From: Proteus columbae | GTDB lineage: Bacteria > Pseudomonadota > Gammaproteobacteria > Enterobacterales > Enterobacteriaceae | Reading direction: 5' to 3' | DNA length: 64,000 bases | NCBI RefSeq assembly: GCF_009914335.1 | Contig: NZ_CP043925.1 | Location: forward strand, 1,612,001 to 1,676,000 | In this document: positions 47,772-56,734 of the stretch, one piece after another | Numbering within the stretch: position 1 is the first letter of the stretch | Layout of the letters: the number at the start of each line of letters is the position of its first letter | Position numbers and translations under genes: made by a program | Notes under the pieces: generated by a model | What the model was told of the DNA's origin: nothing | Databases searched by the model: none | The model's input: the letters and a program-made list of their open reading frames with translations, nothing else

Positions 47772-48413
47772 ATGAGTCAATATGGTTTGAAAGTATTTAA
47801 TGGAAAAAATGCAGAGCATTTAAGTACATTAGAATCATTTGTTTTTTTTAAACGCATTAATAATATTAAAAAAGGAAATTATAATACAGGAATAAAAGAA
47901 ACGGATGATCCGCCAATGGTATTTTCAAGATGTACATCAATACAATCTGTTATTCCTGCTTCAATTTCGGTTATAAAAAAGGATGGATATTGGAACATTA
48001 CTTGTCAACAAAACGGTGATGTTCTTTTTGAGTGTTATTTATTCGTCAGAGCCTCATATTATAATAAAGTAAAACCCCAAAAATGGGGTGTTCAGATATT
48101 TAATAATAACCAGTTGCTTCAAGTCTCAGGAGCAAGACCATTAAGAATTCAGTCAATCACAGGGTTTTCTAATGGTAGACCTATTGGTAATGAATTATCG
48201 GTGGGTATCCAATGCGCTCCACTGTGTCGAGTTGTTGGATATTACTCTACACCAACATCTCCTTATCAACATGCCGTTATTGAAGTGGGAAGTTGCGGTT
48301 CAGGCACTAAAATCGTACCAATGCGATGGCAATTAACGGTATTGCCGGGGCCTAGTGCAAATTCAAATACAGATAATGTGGTGCAATATATTGATATTAA
48401 GGACTATCAATAA
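47772..48413 (+). CDS. tail-associated protein, unknown
   Basis: A 213-residue beta-rich protein (MSQYGLKVFNGKNAEHLSTL; later QKWGVQIFNNNQLLQVSG). The WGVQIF/YGLKVF motif occurs twice and also begins the previous protein, suggesting a repeated beta domain. Last tail gene before the cargo end. Confidence 0.6.
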   Translation: MSQYGLKVFNGKNAEHLSTLESFVFFKRINNIKKGNYNTGIKETDDPPMVFSRCTSIQSVIPASISVIKKDGYWNITCQQNGDVLFECYLFVRASYYNKVKPQKWGVQIFNNNQLLQVSGARPLRIQSITGFSNGRPIGNELSVGIQCAPLCRVVGYYSTPTSPYQHAVIEVGSCGSGTKIVPMRWQLTVLPGPSANSNTDNVVQYIDIKDYQ

Positions 48414-48538
48414 GGAATAGAGAATATTATTTTTAATGTTAGGAGTGATATATTTTTTTAAAATTTTAAAATAATTTAAATGACTTTATTCTGTATAGAT
48501 AAAGTATTATAGTAATAGAAAATAAAATTAAGTGTAAG

Positions 48539-50602
48539 ATGAATGAAATGACTATCAAATCTATTGAAATAAGAAATATTCTATCTTTTGATAGTGTTTT
48601 TATTAATGATATTAATGAAATAAACTGTATTGTTGGAAAAAATAATGTTGGAAAATCAAACATCTTAAAGGTGATACGCTTTTTTTATGATAGATTAGAT
48701 GGAAAAAAACTCATTGGTTTAGAGTTGAATAATTCATATACACCATATGGTTGTATAAAAATAAGCTACGACCTATCTAGGATAAAAAAAATAGTCACAT
48801 CAAAAAATAGTAATAAGAGTTCATATTTTAAACATATATATAATGTTTTTTTTAAAGGTGAATTAACTGGTGATGCACGGGTTTTTAGTGATGAACCATC
48901 AGAACCTAGTTGTATTTTTAGTCTAGAATTAATAATTAATAAAGATGGTATGTCAAAATGGTCCATCGATAATAAAGATAAATTAAAAGTTATAAGTTAT
49001 CTATACCCTTTTTTTGATATAGAAACAAGACATATAAATTTATATGACTGGAATAAATTATGGATCATAGTTAGTCAATTGAAATCTTTTAATATGTCAT
49101 CTTTTAATAAGGACAAATTAGTTGAGTTTATTAATGAAGAAATATCACCGACTAGTGATGGCTATAAAAAATATTTATCAGAAATTCAAAATGTAATTGA
49201 CACATTTAAATACTCATATAAAGAAAAAATCCTTGGTTTAATTAAGGTTGGACTCAACGGGCATCGTTTTTCTATTGATGGAAATATTTTAGAAAAACAA
49301 TCGGATGGAACTAATTCCTTTAGGTATATTAGCACTTTTTTAACATTAATTATTTCTTTGACTAGAAGAGAATTTATCACACCATTTATCTTTATTGATG
49401 AACCTGAGATAGGGCTACATCCTAAAATAACAGAGGAACTAATTTATAATATATTTGAAGTGGTAATTAAGTATCAAAAGAATTCATTGTATAATATAGG
49501 TAAATATAATACACCGTTACCAAAAATAATGTTTTCAACACATTCGCCAAATATTGTAAAAAGTATAATGAAATTGTTCCCTAATAATAATAGTATTTTT
49601 CATTTTTCAAAAAATGGAGAAGATGAAATTACAAAAATTAGGAAATTAAAAACAGATTATAGAGATGAACGGTTTTTAAATGCATTTAGTGATAATGAAG
49701 CAAGGTTACTTTTTAGTGATTTTATTTTTTTTGTTGAAGGGGCTACTGAGATAGAATTATTTGGTAATAGAAAGCTACAACGATATTTTCCGAAATTAAG
49801 AAAAATTGATTTTTATTCAGGTGATAATGTATTAATTGAAAATATTTCTCCATCATACACTAAGGCTGTAACTCCATATTTATTTCTTTTTGATATGGAT
49901 AAAGCAATGGATGTTGTTAATGGAAATAACAAATTTAATAAAATAGAATTAAAGGGTAATGGGAATATTTTTACATTTAAAAATATAAATAAAGAAATTG
50001 AAAATAAAAAATATTCGTATAGCAAAGAGCATAATGAGATCTTCTGTTTATTTAAAAAAATAGTTAGTTATAATGGTTGGAGTATTAAAATAAGTAGAAA
50101 AACATTAAGTATTATTGATGGAAGTCATAGTGAATTTTTAGAGTTAAAAAAAGATATTCATAATTATTTAATAGAGAAAAATGTATATATTTTGGACGAT
50201 ACTATTGAAGGAGTACTTATATGTAGACAATCTTCAGAAATATTTTTTAAATGGCTGGAGTCTAAAGGGGTGCCTATCAACGATTTGATTAATAAATTAG
50301 ACAATAGAAATTATCTAACGAAAGATTTGCTTCTGATTTATATTCGACTAATTTTTGGTGGTAAAAGTGAAGTTTTACAAAAAAGTAACAACATATCGAA
50401 ATCTAATAAGATATATAAGTACGTAAATGATAATCTTATTGGAAATAGAGTATCAAGCAAAAAAACTAGTGGGTGGGTAAATGAGTTTTTAACTTATGCC
50501 ATAGGTCATATTGAAAATAACTGTAAGGAAAATCATTTCTACACCCATTTTTCTAGGTATTTCCCTCAATTATCTGATATAATAAAAAATCTCCGGTTTT
50601 GA
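48539..50602 (+). CDS. OLD-family ATPase-TOPRIM effector of the retron-like locus
   Basis: A 687-residue protein. ABC-type ATPase: Walker A VGKNNVGKSNILKV (about 33-46), signature-like ILEKQSDGTNSFRYIST, Walker B FIFIDEPEIGLHPK and the switch FSTHSPNIV. A TOPRIM nuclease follows: Glu in FFVEGATEIELF and DxD in FLFDMDKAMD (about 400-460). This is the OLD nuclease layout, as in the effector of retron Eco8. Very AT-rich. Its 3' end overlaps the start of the ncRNA, binding it to the RT gene downstream. Confidence 0.85.
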   Translation: MNEMTIKSIEIRNILSFDSVFINDINEINCIVGKNNVGKSNILKVIRFFYDRLDGKKLIGLELNNSYTPYGCIKISYDLSRIKKIVTSKNSNKSSYFKHIYNVFFKGELTGDARVFSDEPSEPSCIFSLELIINKDGMSKWSIDNKDKLKVISYLYPFFDIETRHINLYDWNKLWIIVSQLKSFNMSSFNKDKLVEFINEEISPTSDGYKKYLSEIQNVIDTFKYSYKEKILGLIKVGLNGHRFSIDGNILEKQSDGTNSFRYISTFLTLIISLTRREFITPFIFIDEPEIGLHPKITEELIYNIFEVVIKYQKNSLYNIGKYNTPLPKIMFSTHSPNIVKSIMKLFPNNNSIFHFSKNGEDEITKIRKLKTDYRDERFLNAFSDNEARLLFSDFIFFVEGATEIELFGNRKLQRYFPKLRKIDFYSGDNVLIENISPSYTKAVTPYLFLFDMDKAMDVVNGNNKFNKIELKGNGNIFTFKNINKEIENKKYSYSKEHNEIFCLFKKIVSYNGWSIKISRKTLSIIDGSHSEFLELKKDIHNYLIEKNVYILDDTIEGVLICRQSSEIFFKWLESKGVPINDLINKLDNRNYLTKDLLLIYIRLIFGGKSEVLQKSNNISKSNKIYKYVNDNLIGNRVSSKKTSGWVNEFLTYAIGHIENNCKENHFYTHFSRYFPQLSDIIKNLRF

Positions 50603-50766
50603 TAGTTTGAAGGGCACAGTCACAGGAGCTTAACCTGATTGTGTGCTAGCTTAGGTCTGGCCTAGCCTGCATTAACCAGTTAGCTTATGATTTCCCTATT
50701 GGAATGTTAAAGGTTACCTTTTTAATTGCACAGAGTGAAAATCTGTTATTGGTATCAAGATCGGAG
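50591..50766 (+). ncRNA. retron-like msr-msd RNA region with a1/a2 ends
   Basis: The ends pair over 14 bases: CTCCGGTTTTGATA (a1, 50591-50604) with TATCAAGATCGGAG (a2, 50753-50766), all paired with two G-U. G50605 right after a1 is the expected branching guanosine. Inside are hairpins GCACA...CAGG/CCTG...TGTGC (50614-50646) and TAGG/CCTA (50652-50664), then a region with AAAGGT/ACCTTT and CAGA/TCTG repeats as possible msd. No gene covers it. The msr/msd boundary is not fixed. Confidence 0.75.
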
Positions 50767-50772
50767 TTTTTT

Positions 50773-51930
50773 ATGATTAAGTTGAATAGAGAATTTTTTA
50801 CTTCTGACATTATAGTGTTAAAAAATAGTGAATCAGGGCTATCTGAGTTTATAAATTCAAATACTATTCCTTGGGATAATGTTACTGAAATAAAATTAAA
50901 AGGAAAATATTACTATTCTTTTTCTAAAAGAATAGTTCATAATATTGATTATGTGAAATCTCAAAGGAACATATATGATTATTTTTCTAATGTTATACCT
51001 CTAAATAATAATTCTTTTGCTTATAAAAAAGAAACGTGTTACTTGGATTATCTAAGACCTCACATTGGTAATTATTTTTTTTTGAAAATTGATATAGCAT
51101 CTTTCTTTCATTCAATAAAAGAATCCTATGTTAGAAAATTATTTTATAATTATATTAATGATGAATTTTTAGATAATGACAAGAAGTGCTCTTTAATAGA
51201 TGCATTGATAAAATTAACATCCATTGATATTCCTAGTGAATCAAAAAATATTTCTTATGTTAATAAAAGAGTTTTTCCAATAGGATTTTCTTCATCACCT
51301 ATAATATCTGAAATTTATTTTCGACCTATTGATGTATTATTAATGAAGCTATGCTCAGATTTTGAACTCACCTATACAAGATATGCTGATGATATTTTGA
51401 TTTCTGGAGGAATTAACAATAAATATATAGCTAATAATTGGGATTTTATATACAACCGTATTTTTGAAATTTTTAGTTATTATAAATTAAAAATAAATAC
51501 AAGAAAAACTATAAATAAGAAAAAATGCTTATCTATAAATGGTTATGTTTTAGAGTCTATGTATTATGATAACCGGTTGTTATTTTCTGAGCTTAGAATT
51601 TCAAATTTCAAATTAAAAAAAATAAATAAAGCCTTATTTTATCTTGAGGAAAATACTTATATTAAGAATGAAACTATAAAGTATGTTATGGAAAAGGTAT
51701 TTAATAGTAAGTTTAAAAAAGATAAATTTAAATATACAATTACACAATCATTTATTGATAGACATTATGTTTTTTCATTAACAAATAAAATGAGAGGCTT
51801 TAGAGCATATTTGCTTTCTTTTATTATCTACGACAGAAAATATATGATTTTGCAGAAAGAAACTAAAGATAAATATCTGAAAATAATTGGAAGAATAGAA
51901 TTGATTATAGATAGGCTACTAAAAAAATAA
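50773..51930 (+). CDS. retron-type reverse transcriptase
   Basis: A 385-residue RT from ATG 50773 (GGAG at 6 bases, lying inside a2). Palm motifs: A in FFLKIDIASFFHSI, B-like FPIGFSSSPIISEIYF, catalytic YADDILISGG, and KINTRKT then INGYVLES where retrons show VTG. It lacks a clear NAxxH motif and has PIG for the usual PQG, so it is a divergent member. It should copy the adjoining RNA to msDNA. Extra upstream codons (from 50704) are inside the RNA and unlikely to be translated. Confidence 0.82.
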   Translation: MIKLNREFFTSDIIVLKNSESGLSEFINSNTIPWDNVTEIKLKGKYYYSFSKRIVHNIDYVKSQRNIYDYFSNVIPLNNNSFAYKKETCYLDYLRPHIGNYFFLKIDIASFFHSIKESYVRKLFYNYINDEFLDNDKKCSLIDALIKLTSIDIPSESKNISYVNKRVFPIGFSSSPIISEIYFRPIDVLLMKLCSDFELTYTRYADDILISGGINNKYIANNWDFIYNRIFEIFSYYKLKINTRKTINKKKCLSINGYVLESMYYDNRLLFSELRISNFKLKKINKALFYLEENTYIKNETIKYVMEKVFNSKFKKDKFKYTITQSFIDRHYVFSLTNKMRGFRAYLLSFIIYDRKYMILQKETKDKYLKIIGRIELIIDRLLKK

Positions 51931-52162
51931 TGATTGAATTAATGTGATAATAACGATATGAAAAGGAGGGGGTAATTGATTTTCCCTCTTTGACTTTTTA
52001 ATATTGGTATAATATGAACTAAAAATTTTATTTTATAGACAAAATTATAATAATCCACACTAATATTCTCCTTGAGAAATTGTATTTTTGATGTTCCTTA
52101 CTAAATAAATATGATTGATGCTGTAAAAAAGGCTAGTATCACAGCTTCTGATTTAAAATAAT

Positions 52163-52184
52163 CTTCCCCAAAACTCCCCCAATC
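52163..52184. promoter_or_regulatory. candidate arm-type site at right phage end
   Basis: CTTCCCCAAAA followed by CTCCCCCAAT, matching the repeats beside int. The 360 bases between the RT stop and attR contain no gene; a weak GAGGG/CCCTC hairpin at 51965-51990 may end the retron transcript. Confidence 0.45.
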
Positions 52185-52292
52185 CAAATTAAAAATCAAC
52201 CAGTTACATACAAACCAAGATCACATAAAAAACAATTAATTACCCAAATAATTATAAATTATTTAATAAGTTACTTAATTATTATGGGTATA

Positions 52293-52457
52293 ATGCTACG
52301 CCACATGGGTTGGACAGAAGCTGCTGACTTAATCATTAAAGGTATGGAAGGCGCGATTGCCGCTAAGACTGTCACTTATGATTTCGAACGTCAGTTAGAA
52401 GGCGTTAAGCTGCTGAAATGTAGCGAGTTTGGTGACGCGATTATCAAATATATGTAA
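52293..52457 (+). repeat. attR: displaced 3' end of icd
   Basis: The original or earlier icd tail, without start or upstream coding part, ending in IIKYM. Seven differences from 9861-10025; the downstream hairpin terminator (about 52479-52510) is duplicated too. Confidence 0.88.
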
Positions 52458-52555
52458 TTGTTGATTTGATAAATAGTTAACGGGAGCTTATTAGTTCCCG
52501 TTTATTTTTTGTACTATAAAATTCTTCCCCAAAACTCTTCCCCAAAAATGTTCAA

Positions 52556-52794
52556 TTAAACAGCAATAATTTGCCATTCTTTGCCTCTATCGTCGTGGTA
52601 TTTATCGGTCATATTTTGTGTTTTATGCCCCAATAATTTTTGTGTATTAATTCCTTGCTCTCGATAAAGTCGTTCAGATAAAGATCGTTGTTCATGGAAA
52701 GTAGGGGCAGCGCCTTTTTCCCAAGTTAACCCACATTTATCTCTCGCTTTTTTTAAACGTCGTGGTTAACGTATTTGGGATGACTTGTTCGCCT
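52556..52794 (-). pseudogene. remnant of a second icd-type integrase
   Basis: About 239 bases highly similar to the 3' end of int (10135-10375), including HEQR, GHK and the Tyr region. An extra T in a T-run (near 52752) breaks the frame, and similarity stops exactly at the ibrB stop. It shows that another element entered the same icd site earlier. Confidence 0.88.
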
Positions 52795-53435
52795 TATTTT
52801 ACGGTCCAAGCTTCTGAGAAATTGTGCTTTGAAAATAATTCTGTTAACCCACAGATTTGTTTTAAGCGTAATACTTCATCTTGTGACATACCTAGTTCAT
52901 CACCAATCCGTTTATCGCTCCATCCCAATCTGGATAGATCTCTAACTATATCTGACATAGCTGCGACTTGATGTTGTCCTCTTGCTCGATTATGACGAAT
53001 AGTGGTTGCTATTTGATCTGATATTGTGTTGTTTTTAACATCAAGGATGGTGACTGGTAAATAATTATTAATTCGTTTTTTTAAGGCGTTTTCTTTACTT
53101 AATAAATAACGATGATAGCCATCAACGATTTGCCACTGCAATTGTTTAGTTTTATTTTGTTGTGCAGATAATACTACAACGGGTTGAGTATAACCGTCTT
53201 TTATCAATGAGGTTTTGAGTAATCTCTTTTCTGTGGGAGACATAACATTAGGGTTGTAGTCATTTGCTACGACTTTATTTTGCTTTATCCAAAGAACACA
53301 ATCTATAGGTTCATTTTTGAATGGACTAATTTGATGAAGAAATAATTTGATTTTGTTGATAGCTTCGATTTTTTGCTCATCATTTAGTTTTAGCAGATAA
53401 TCTTTTAGCGAAGAAAACACTGTTTCAATAGTCAT
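52794..53435 (-). CDS. ibrB: ParB-like nuclease-domain regulator IbrB
   Basis: A 213-residue ParB/Srx-like protein: NVMSPTEKRLLKTSLIKDGYTQPVVV, QIVDGYHRYLLSKE, an ATTIRHNRARGQHQVAAMSDIV box and HTH WSDKRIGDELGMSQDEVLRLKQ. It pairs with a PAPS-reductase-like gene, as E. coli IbrB/IbrA do, where they raise expression of Ig-binding eib genes. The ATG at 53435 with AGAGG at 5 bases is preferred to a GTG two codons earlier. Confidence 0.8.
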   Translation of the reverse strand: MTIETVFSSLKDYLLKLNDEQKIEAINKIKLFLHQISPFKNEPIDCVLWIKQNKVVANDYNPNVMSPTEKRLLKTSLIKDGYTQPVVVLSAQQNKTKQLQWQIVDGYHRYLLSKENALKKRINNYLPVTILDVKNNTISDQIATTIRHNRARGQHQVAAMSDIVRDLSRLGWSDKRIGDELGMSQDEVLRLKQICGLTELFSKHNFSEAWTVK

Positions 53436-53447
53436 ATTCACCTCTTG

Positions 53448-54674
53448 TTAAATCAACTGCCAATTTTTACGTTTTTCCTGTATCCGTTTGCAATATCGGT
53501 CATAACAGTGTGATTTGGTAGGACTAAATGCTAATGTTCTACACCAAAAATCATTACGTAAAATAGTTTTACAGATCCGTCGCCAAGATGGGATTTGTTT
53601 ACTGCTAGTATCACCCTCTTGTTCATCTGGTATTCCATTTGGATAATCTCGCTCAGCATACCAATGGAGATAAACTGCGATTTTATTTCGGTAATGTTCG
53701 GCTGTTTGTTCTGGTACGCTCGCTAGTAAAAAGTGGGCGTAAGATTTCCATGTATGATGGGCGGGTTTACTGATTTTACGTTGTCCAAAAAAACCTGATT
53801 TATTACGAGGGTGGGTGTATAACATACCCGCATCAGCACCACTCACTCGTTCACAGGCTAGACTCCACGTCTCAGGTTCTAATACATGGTATAACCATAG
53901 CCCTTTGCGTTGTTCAGGGCCAAATGGCTCACAAATGCGCATTTGACTTAAACTAACCCCAGCTTGGTGCATTAGACTATAAATAGAATTATAGGGTAGG
54001 TTAAAACGTGAAATGTATGTCCAAATATCTTTTACATGCCAGTCATAAATAGGATAGGCCATATAATAAAAACCTTCGGGTGATGCCGTTGTCCATGGGA
54101 TATCGTCGGCATAACGTAGTTTTTGGTTGTTATTGATAGCAATAAAGCGATTTAATGATTCATCTGTCCTGATCCCTAATAAAATAACTGAACTACGATG
54201 ATTTCCTGTGATCCACTGATTAAATGCAGGTGTGAAGTCTTCAAAAATCATATTCGGATGATAAAAAGGGAAAAAGTCTGGATCAGTGATTGCGTATTCT
54301 GGAGGTTGCCTTACCCATTTTTTTTCTGGTTCCCAAGCCGTCCAAATTGGTTCATATTGTGAGATCCCGCTTTCCGTCGTGATAGGTAATGCAATCCAGT
54401 AAAATCGCTCCGTACAGTCTTCATACAAAGATTTCATTTTTGCAACATGGCTAATGGTTGCGGAGTATTGCACTTCCCAGTCAAGAAACATGACATTGAA
54501 TTTTCGATGTCGTTTTCTTGCTTCAGCAGCAACAAGATGAAAAAGAACAGTAGAATCTTTACCTCCAGAAAAGGAGAGAGAGATTTGTTCAAAAGTATCA
54601 AATAACCATTCAATTCGCGTTTGAGTAGCATCTAACACATTTATTCCAAGAGGAATTTTGTGTTTGCAAGACAT
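53448..54674 (-). CDS. ibrA: PAPS reductase-like protein IbrA (DUF3440)
   Basis: A 408-residue protein with an adenine-nucleotide alpha-hydrolase loop SLSFSGGKDSTVLFHLV, then FLDWEVQYSATI and the DUF3440 C-terminal domain with Cys residues. The fold activates a sulfate or phosphate by ATP; the true reaction of IbrA is unknown. It ends 12 bases before ibrB starts, so they form an operon. Related paired genes occur on phages and islands, and DndC of phosphorothioation uses the same fold. Confidence 0.8.
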   Translation of the reverse strand: MSCKHKIPLGINVLDATQTRIEWLFDTFEQISLSFSGGKDSTVLFHLVAAEARKRHRKFNVMFLDWEVQYSATISHVAKMKSLYEDCTERFYWIALPITTESGISQYEPIWTAWEPEKKWVRQPPEYAITDPDFFPFYHPNMIFEDFTPAFNQWITGNHRSSVILLGIRTDESLNRFIAINNNQKLRYADDIPWTTASPEGFYYMAYPIYDWHVKDIWTYISRFNLPYNSIYSLMHQAGVSLSQMRICEPFGPEQRKGLWLYHVLEPETWSLACERVSGADAGMLYTHPRNKSGFFGQRKISKPAHHTWKSYAHFLLASVPEQTAEHYRNKIAVYLHWYAERDYPNGIPDEQEGDTSSKQIPSWRRICKTILRNDFWCRTLAFSPTKSHCYDRYCKRIQEKRKNWQLI

Positions 54675-54978
54675 AACTATCACCAGAATAAGTTAGTTAA
54701 TAGTATTATTACTTAATCATATTTAGATTATAAAGGTAAGTTATGGTTGCTAGTTGTTACTGAGATTTACTTGAAAAAATAGGATAATAAATCATATATC
54801 ATTGTTATTATTGATAGTTTCTAGTCATGAAAAAATTTTTTATAATTAAGAAAAATAAAGTAAGTGACTTAGTGAGTAGAGAATGTTTTAAAAATATTTC
54901 CTGATTTATTATTCGGGATTTTCAACTATTCATACAATAAATAAAAAATAAAATAGTCATTTTATGATAGGGTATTGT

Positions 54979-55638
54979 ATGACATTAAGTACACATGATG
55001 GAGTCAAAGTATATACACCAGTGTCATTGAAGCTATATGATTGGTGGGTGCTTAATATTTCTAATAGCTATGCATGGCACTGTGATACGAATAAATATCT
55101 AATTCCACATTTTAAAAATCATCTCGGTGAGCGCCATATGGATATTGGCGTTGGAACGGGATTTTATTTAAAAAAATCATTAAATTATATAAAAGAAATC
55201 TCATTGACTGATCTTAATTTACACAGTCTGGAACATACTAAAAAGTATATACCTGATGATAAATTAATAAATTGCCTTCAGCATGATGTTTTTCAGCCTT
55301 TTTCTAATAAATTAAATGAATCTTATAATTCTATCTCATTGTTTTATTTACTACATTGTTTACCAGGAACGATGGATGATAAGAAAAAAGCGATAGAAAA
55401 TATAAGTTATTTACTGACAGAAAAAGGGGTTTTATATGGCACAACGATTTTAGGGCAGGGAGTCAAACATAATTTTTTTGGTAAAAAATTAATGTCTATT
55501 TACAACAAAAAAGGTATTTTTTGCAATTATTCTGATTCGGTGGACTCTTTGGAAGAAATGCTTTCCTATTTATTTCATGACATCTCTATTCATGTACAAG
55601 GTACTGTCGCTTTGTTCACCGCAAAGAATAAAAAATAA
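54979..55638 (+). CDS. class I SAM-dependent methyltransferase
   Basis: A 219-residue enzyme with motif I HMDIGVGTGFYL, acidic ITDLN-like SLTDLNLHSLEH, and LFYLLHCLPG after the sheet. Substrate unknown, possibly a small molecule given the short C-terminus. The ATG at 54979 has AGGG at 6 bases; an ATG five codons upstream is also possible. Preceded by 280 AT-rich bases without a gene. Confidence 0.75.
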   Translation: MTLSTHDGVKVYTPVSLKLYDWWVLNISNSYAWHCDTNKYLIPHFKNHLGERHMDIGVGTGFYLKKSLNYIKEISLTDLNLHSLEHTKKYIPDDKLINCLQHDVFQPFSNKLNESYNSISLFYLLHCLPGTMDDKKKAIENISYLLTEKGVLYGTTILGQGVKHNFFGKKLMSIYNKKGIFCNYSDSVDSLEEMLSYLFHDISIHVQGTVALFTAKNKK

Positions 55639-55694
55639 TAAGAAATATTATTCTGGATTAGAGGCCTTTTATCTTTATTTTCTTAAGGAATGGT

Positions 55695-56096
55695 ATGTTA
55701 ATGCGTAGCCTGTTTTTTACCTTTTTATTATTAACACCAGCGGCATTTGCCACAGATACATTAAGTCATGATATTGAATATTATTCTAATGTTACGTTAA
55801 CGGATTTTAATTCGGGAAAAATTGAAGATGGTCGGTATTTTTGTGTTAAGGCCATGAATCATGGAGGTGAATTTATCGCCTGTGCAGTATCTAACAAGTC
55901 AGGTTGGGCTTCTTCTTATGATCACTTTTTTCAGCAAGCACATTATTACTACACAACAGGTAAAAGCTTTAGGTTATATGTTCAACCTAATGTTTGGACT
56001 CATCCCAAATTTACTCGAGTATATTCAAATAAAGCGATAGCAGGGTTCGCTAGTTGTCATAATAGTCGTTGCATGGGGCCAACAAAAGATAACTAA
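55695..56096 (+). CDS. PltB/SubB/ArtB-like toxin B subunit, orphan
   Basis: A 133-residue secreted protein (signal peptide to about AFA-TD). The mature part aligns with typhoid toxin PltB: YYS, a GxI then YFC(V/I)K, ACAVSxxSxWAxS, QAxYxYxTGxSxRxxVQxNxWTxPxF and GxxSCxxxxCxGP. PltB-type subunits form pentamers that bind sialylated glycans. No A subunit (ADP-ribosylase, subtilase or CdtB) is next to it, so it is an orphan here. AAGGA 5 bases before ATG. Confidence 0.85.
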   Translation: MLMRSLFFTFLLLTPAAFATDTLSHDIEYYSNVTLTDFNSGKIEDGRYFCVKAMNHGGEFIACAVSNKSGWASSYDHFFQQAHYYYTTGKSFRLYVQPNVWTHPKFTRVYSNKAIAGFASCHNSRCMGPTKDN

Positions 56097-56220
56097 TTGA
56101 TTAATAGTAAATTTTATAAATTGGATAAATCCCATTAGAGTTTCAGATAGATTTTTTTAAATTAGTGAAGAGTAAAAGAATACTCTATAAACGCTAATTT
56201 AATGATATTTAGGAGACTAT

Positions 56221-56556
56221 ATGAAATTTTTATTTAAAAGTGTTTTTCTTGCAGTAGGTATTTTGTCTTCTAGTTTTGTTATGGCAGATAATGCTGATGA
56301 GATAACCAAAATTTCTTATGTGTGTGAAAATAATAAAGTGATGGAAGTTATCTATGTAAATACAGCAAAAGATAGCTATGCGATCATTAATCAAATGGAT
56401 GAAATGATCCCAATGAAAATCATGAAAATGGCTTCTGGTGCAAACTATGAGGCGATGAATAAAAATTATACTTATAAGCTTTATACTAAAGGTGATAATG
56501 CCGATTTAGTCGAAGGAAAAGATAAACCAGTGTTGAGTGGTTGCAAAGCTAGTTAA
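56221..56556 (+). CDS. C-type lysozyme inhibitor (PliC/MliC-like)
   Basis: A 111-residue periplasmic protein: signal peptide to about MA-DNA, then ISYVCENNKVMEVIYVN, the MASGANYEAMN loop (family SGxxY) and a C-terminal Cys (GCKAS) likely bonded to the first. No lipobox, so PliC rather than MliC type. It protects peptidoglycan from host lysozyme. Lies directly after the PltB-like gene, with a strong terminator behind. Confidence 0.68.
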   Translation: MKFLFKSVFLAVGILSSSFVMADNADEITKISYVCENNKVMEVIYVNTAKDSYAIINQMDEMIPMKIMKMASGANYEAMNKNYTYKLYTKGDNADLVEGKDKPVLSGCKAS

Positions 56557-56597
56557 TTACCACTATTTTTTTGAAAATCATTTAGCGCTCTTACTAG

Positions 56598-56621
56598 AGG
56601 TCACTTCGGTGGCCTTTTTTT
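56598..56621 (+). terminator. terminator after the lysozyme inhibitor gene
   Basis: AGGTCAC-TTCG-GTGGCCT followed by seven T. Confidence 0.88.
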
Positions 56622-56734
56622 GTATATTTAGTTGATAAATTTGAAATTTAATTTATCCTTGCGATCACTATATGGATATAATTCACTATATGAAAATATA
56701 ATTATTTTCTTACAATAAATAGGTTAGGGGTGGT

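Larger units (their letters stand above)
9861..52457. mobile_element. lambdoid siphoprophage integrated in icd
   Basis: About 42.6 kb bounded by 165-bp direct copies of the icd 3' end. It contains int, xis, a lambda-type immunity region (N, cI, cro, cII), replication genes, Q, lysis genes, an HK97-type packaging/head module, long-tailed tail genes and several cargo genes. One BRO-like gene has an amber stop; otherwise the expected set is intact, so it may be inducible. Integration at icd matches phage 21 and e14. Confidence 0.93.

Noticed and set aside
50704..50772. Longer N-terminus of the reverse transcriptase
   Set aside because: Lies within the ncRNA; the ATG at 50773 has a proper ribosome site.
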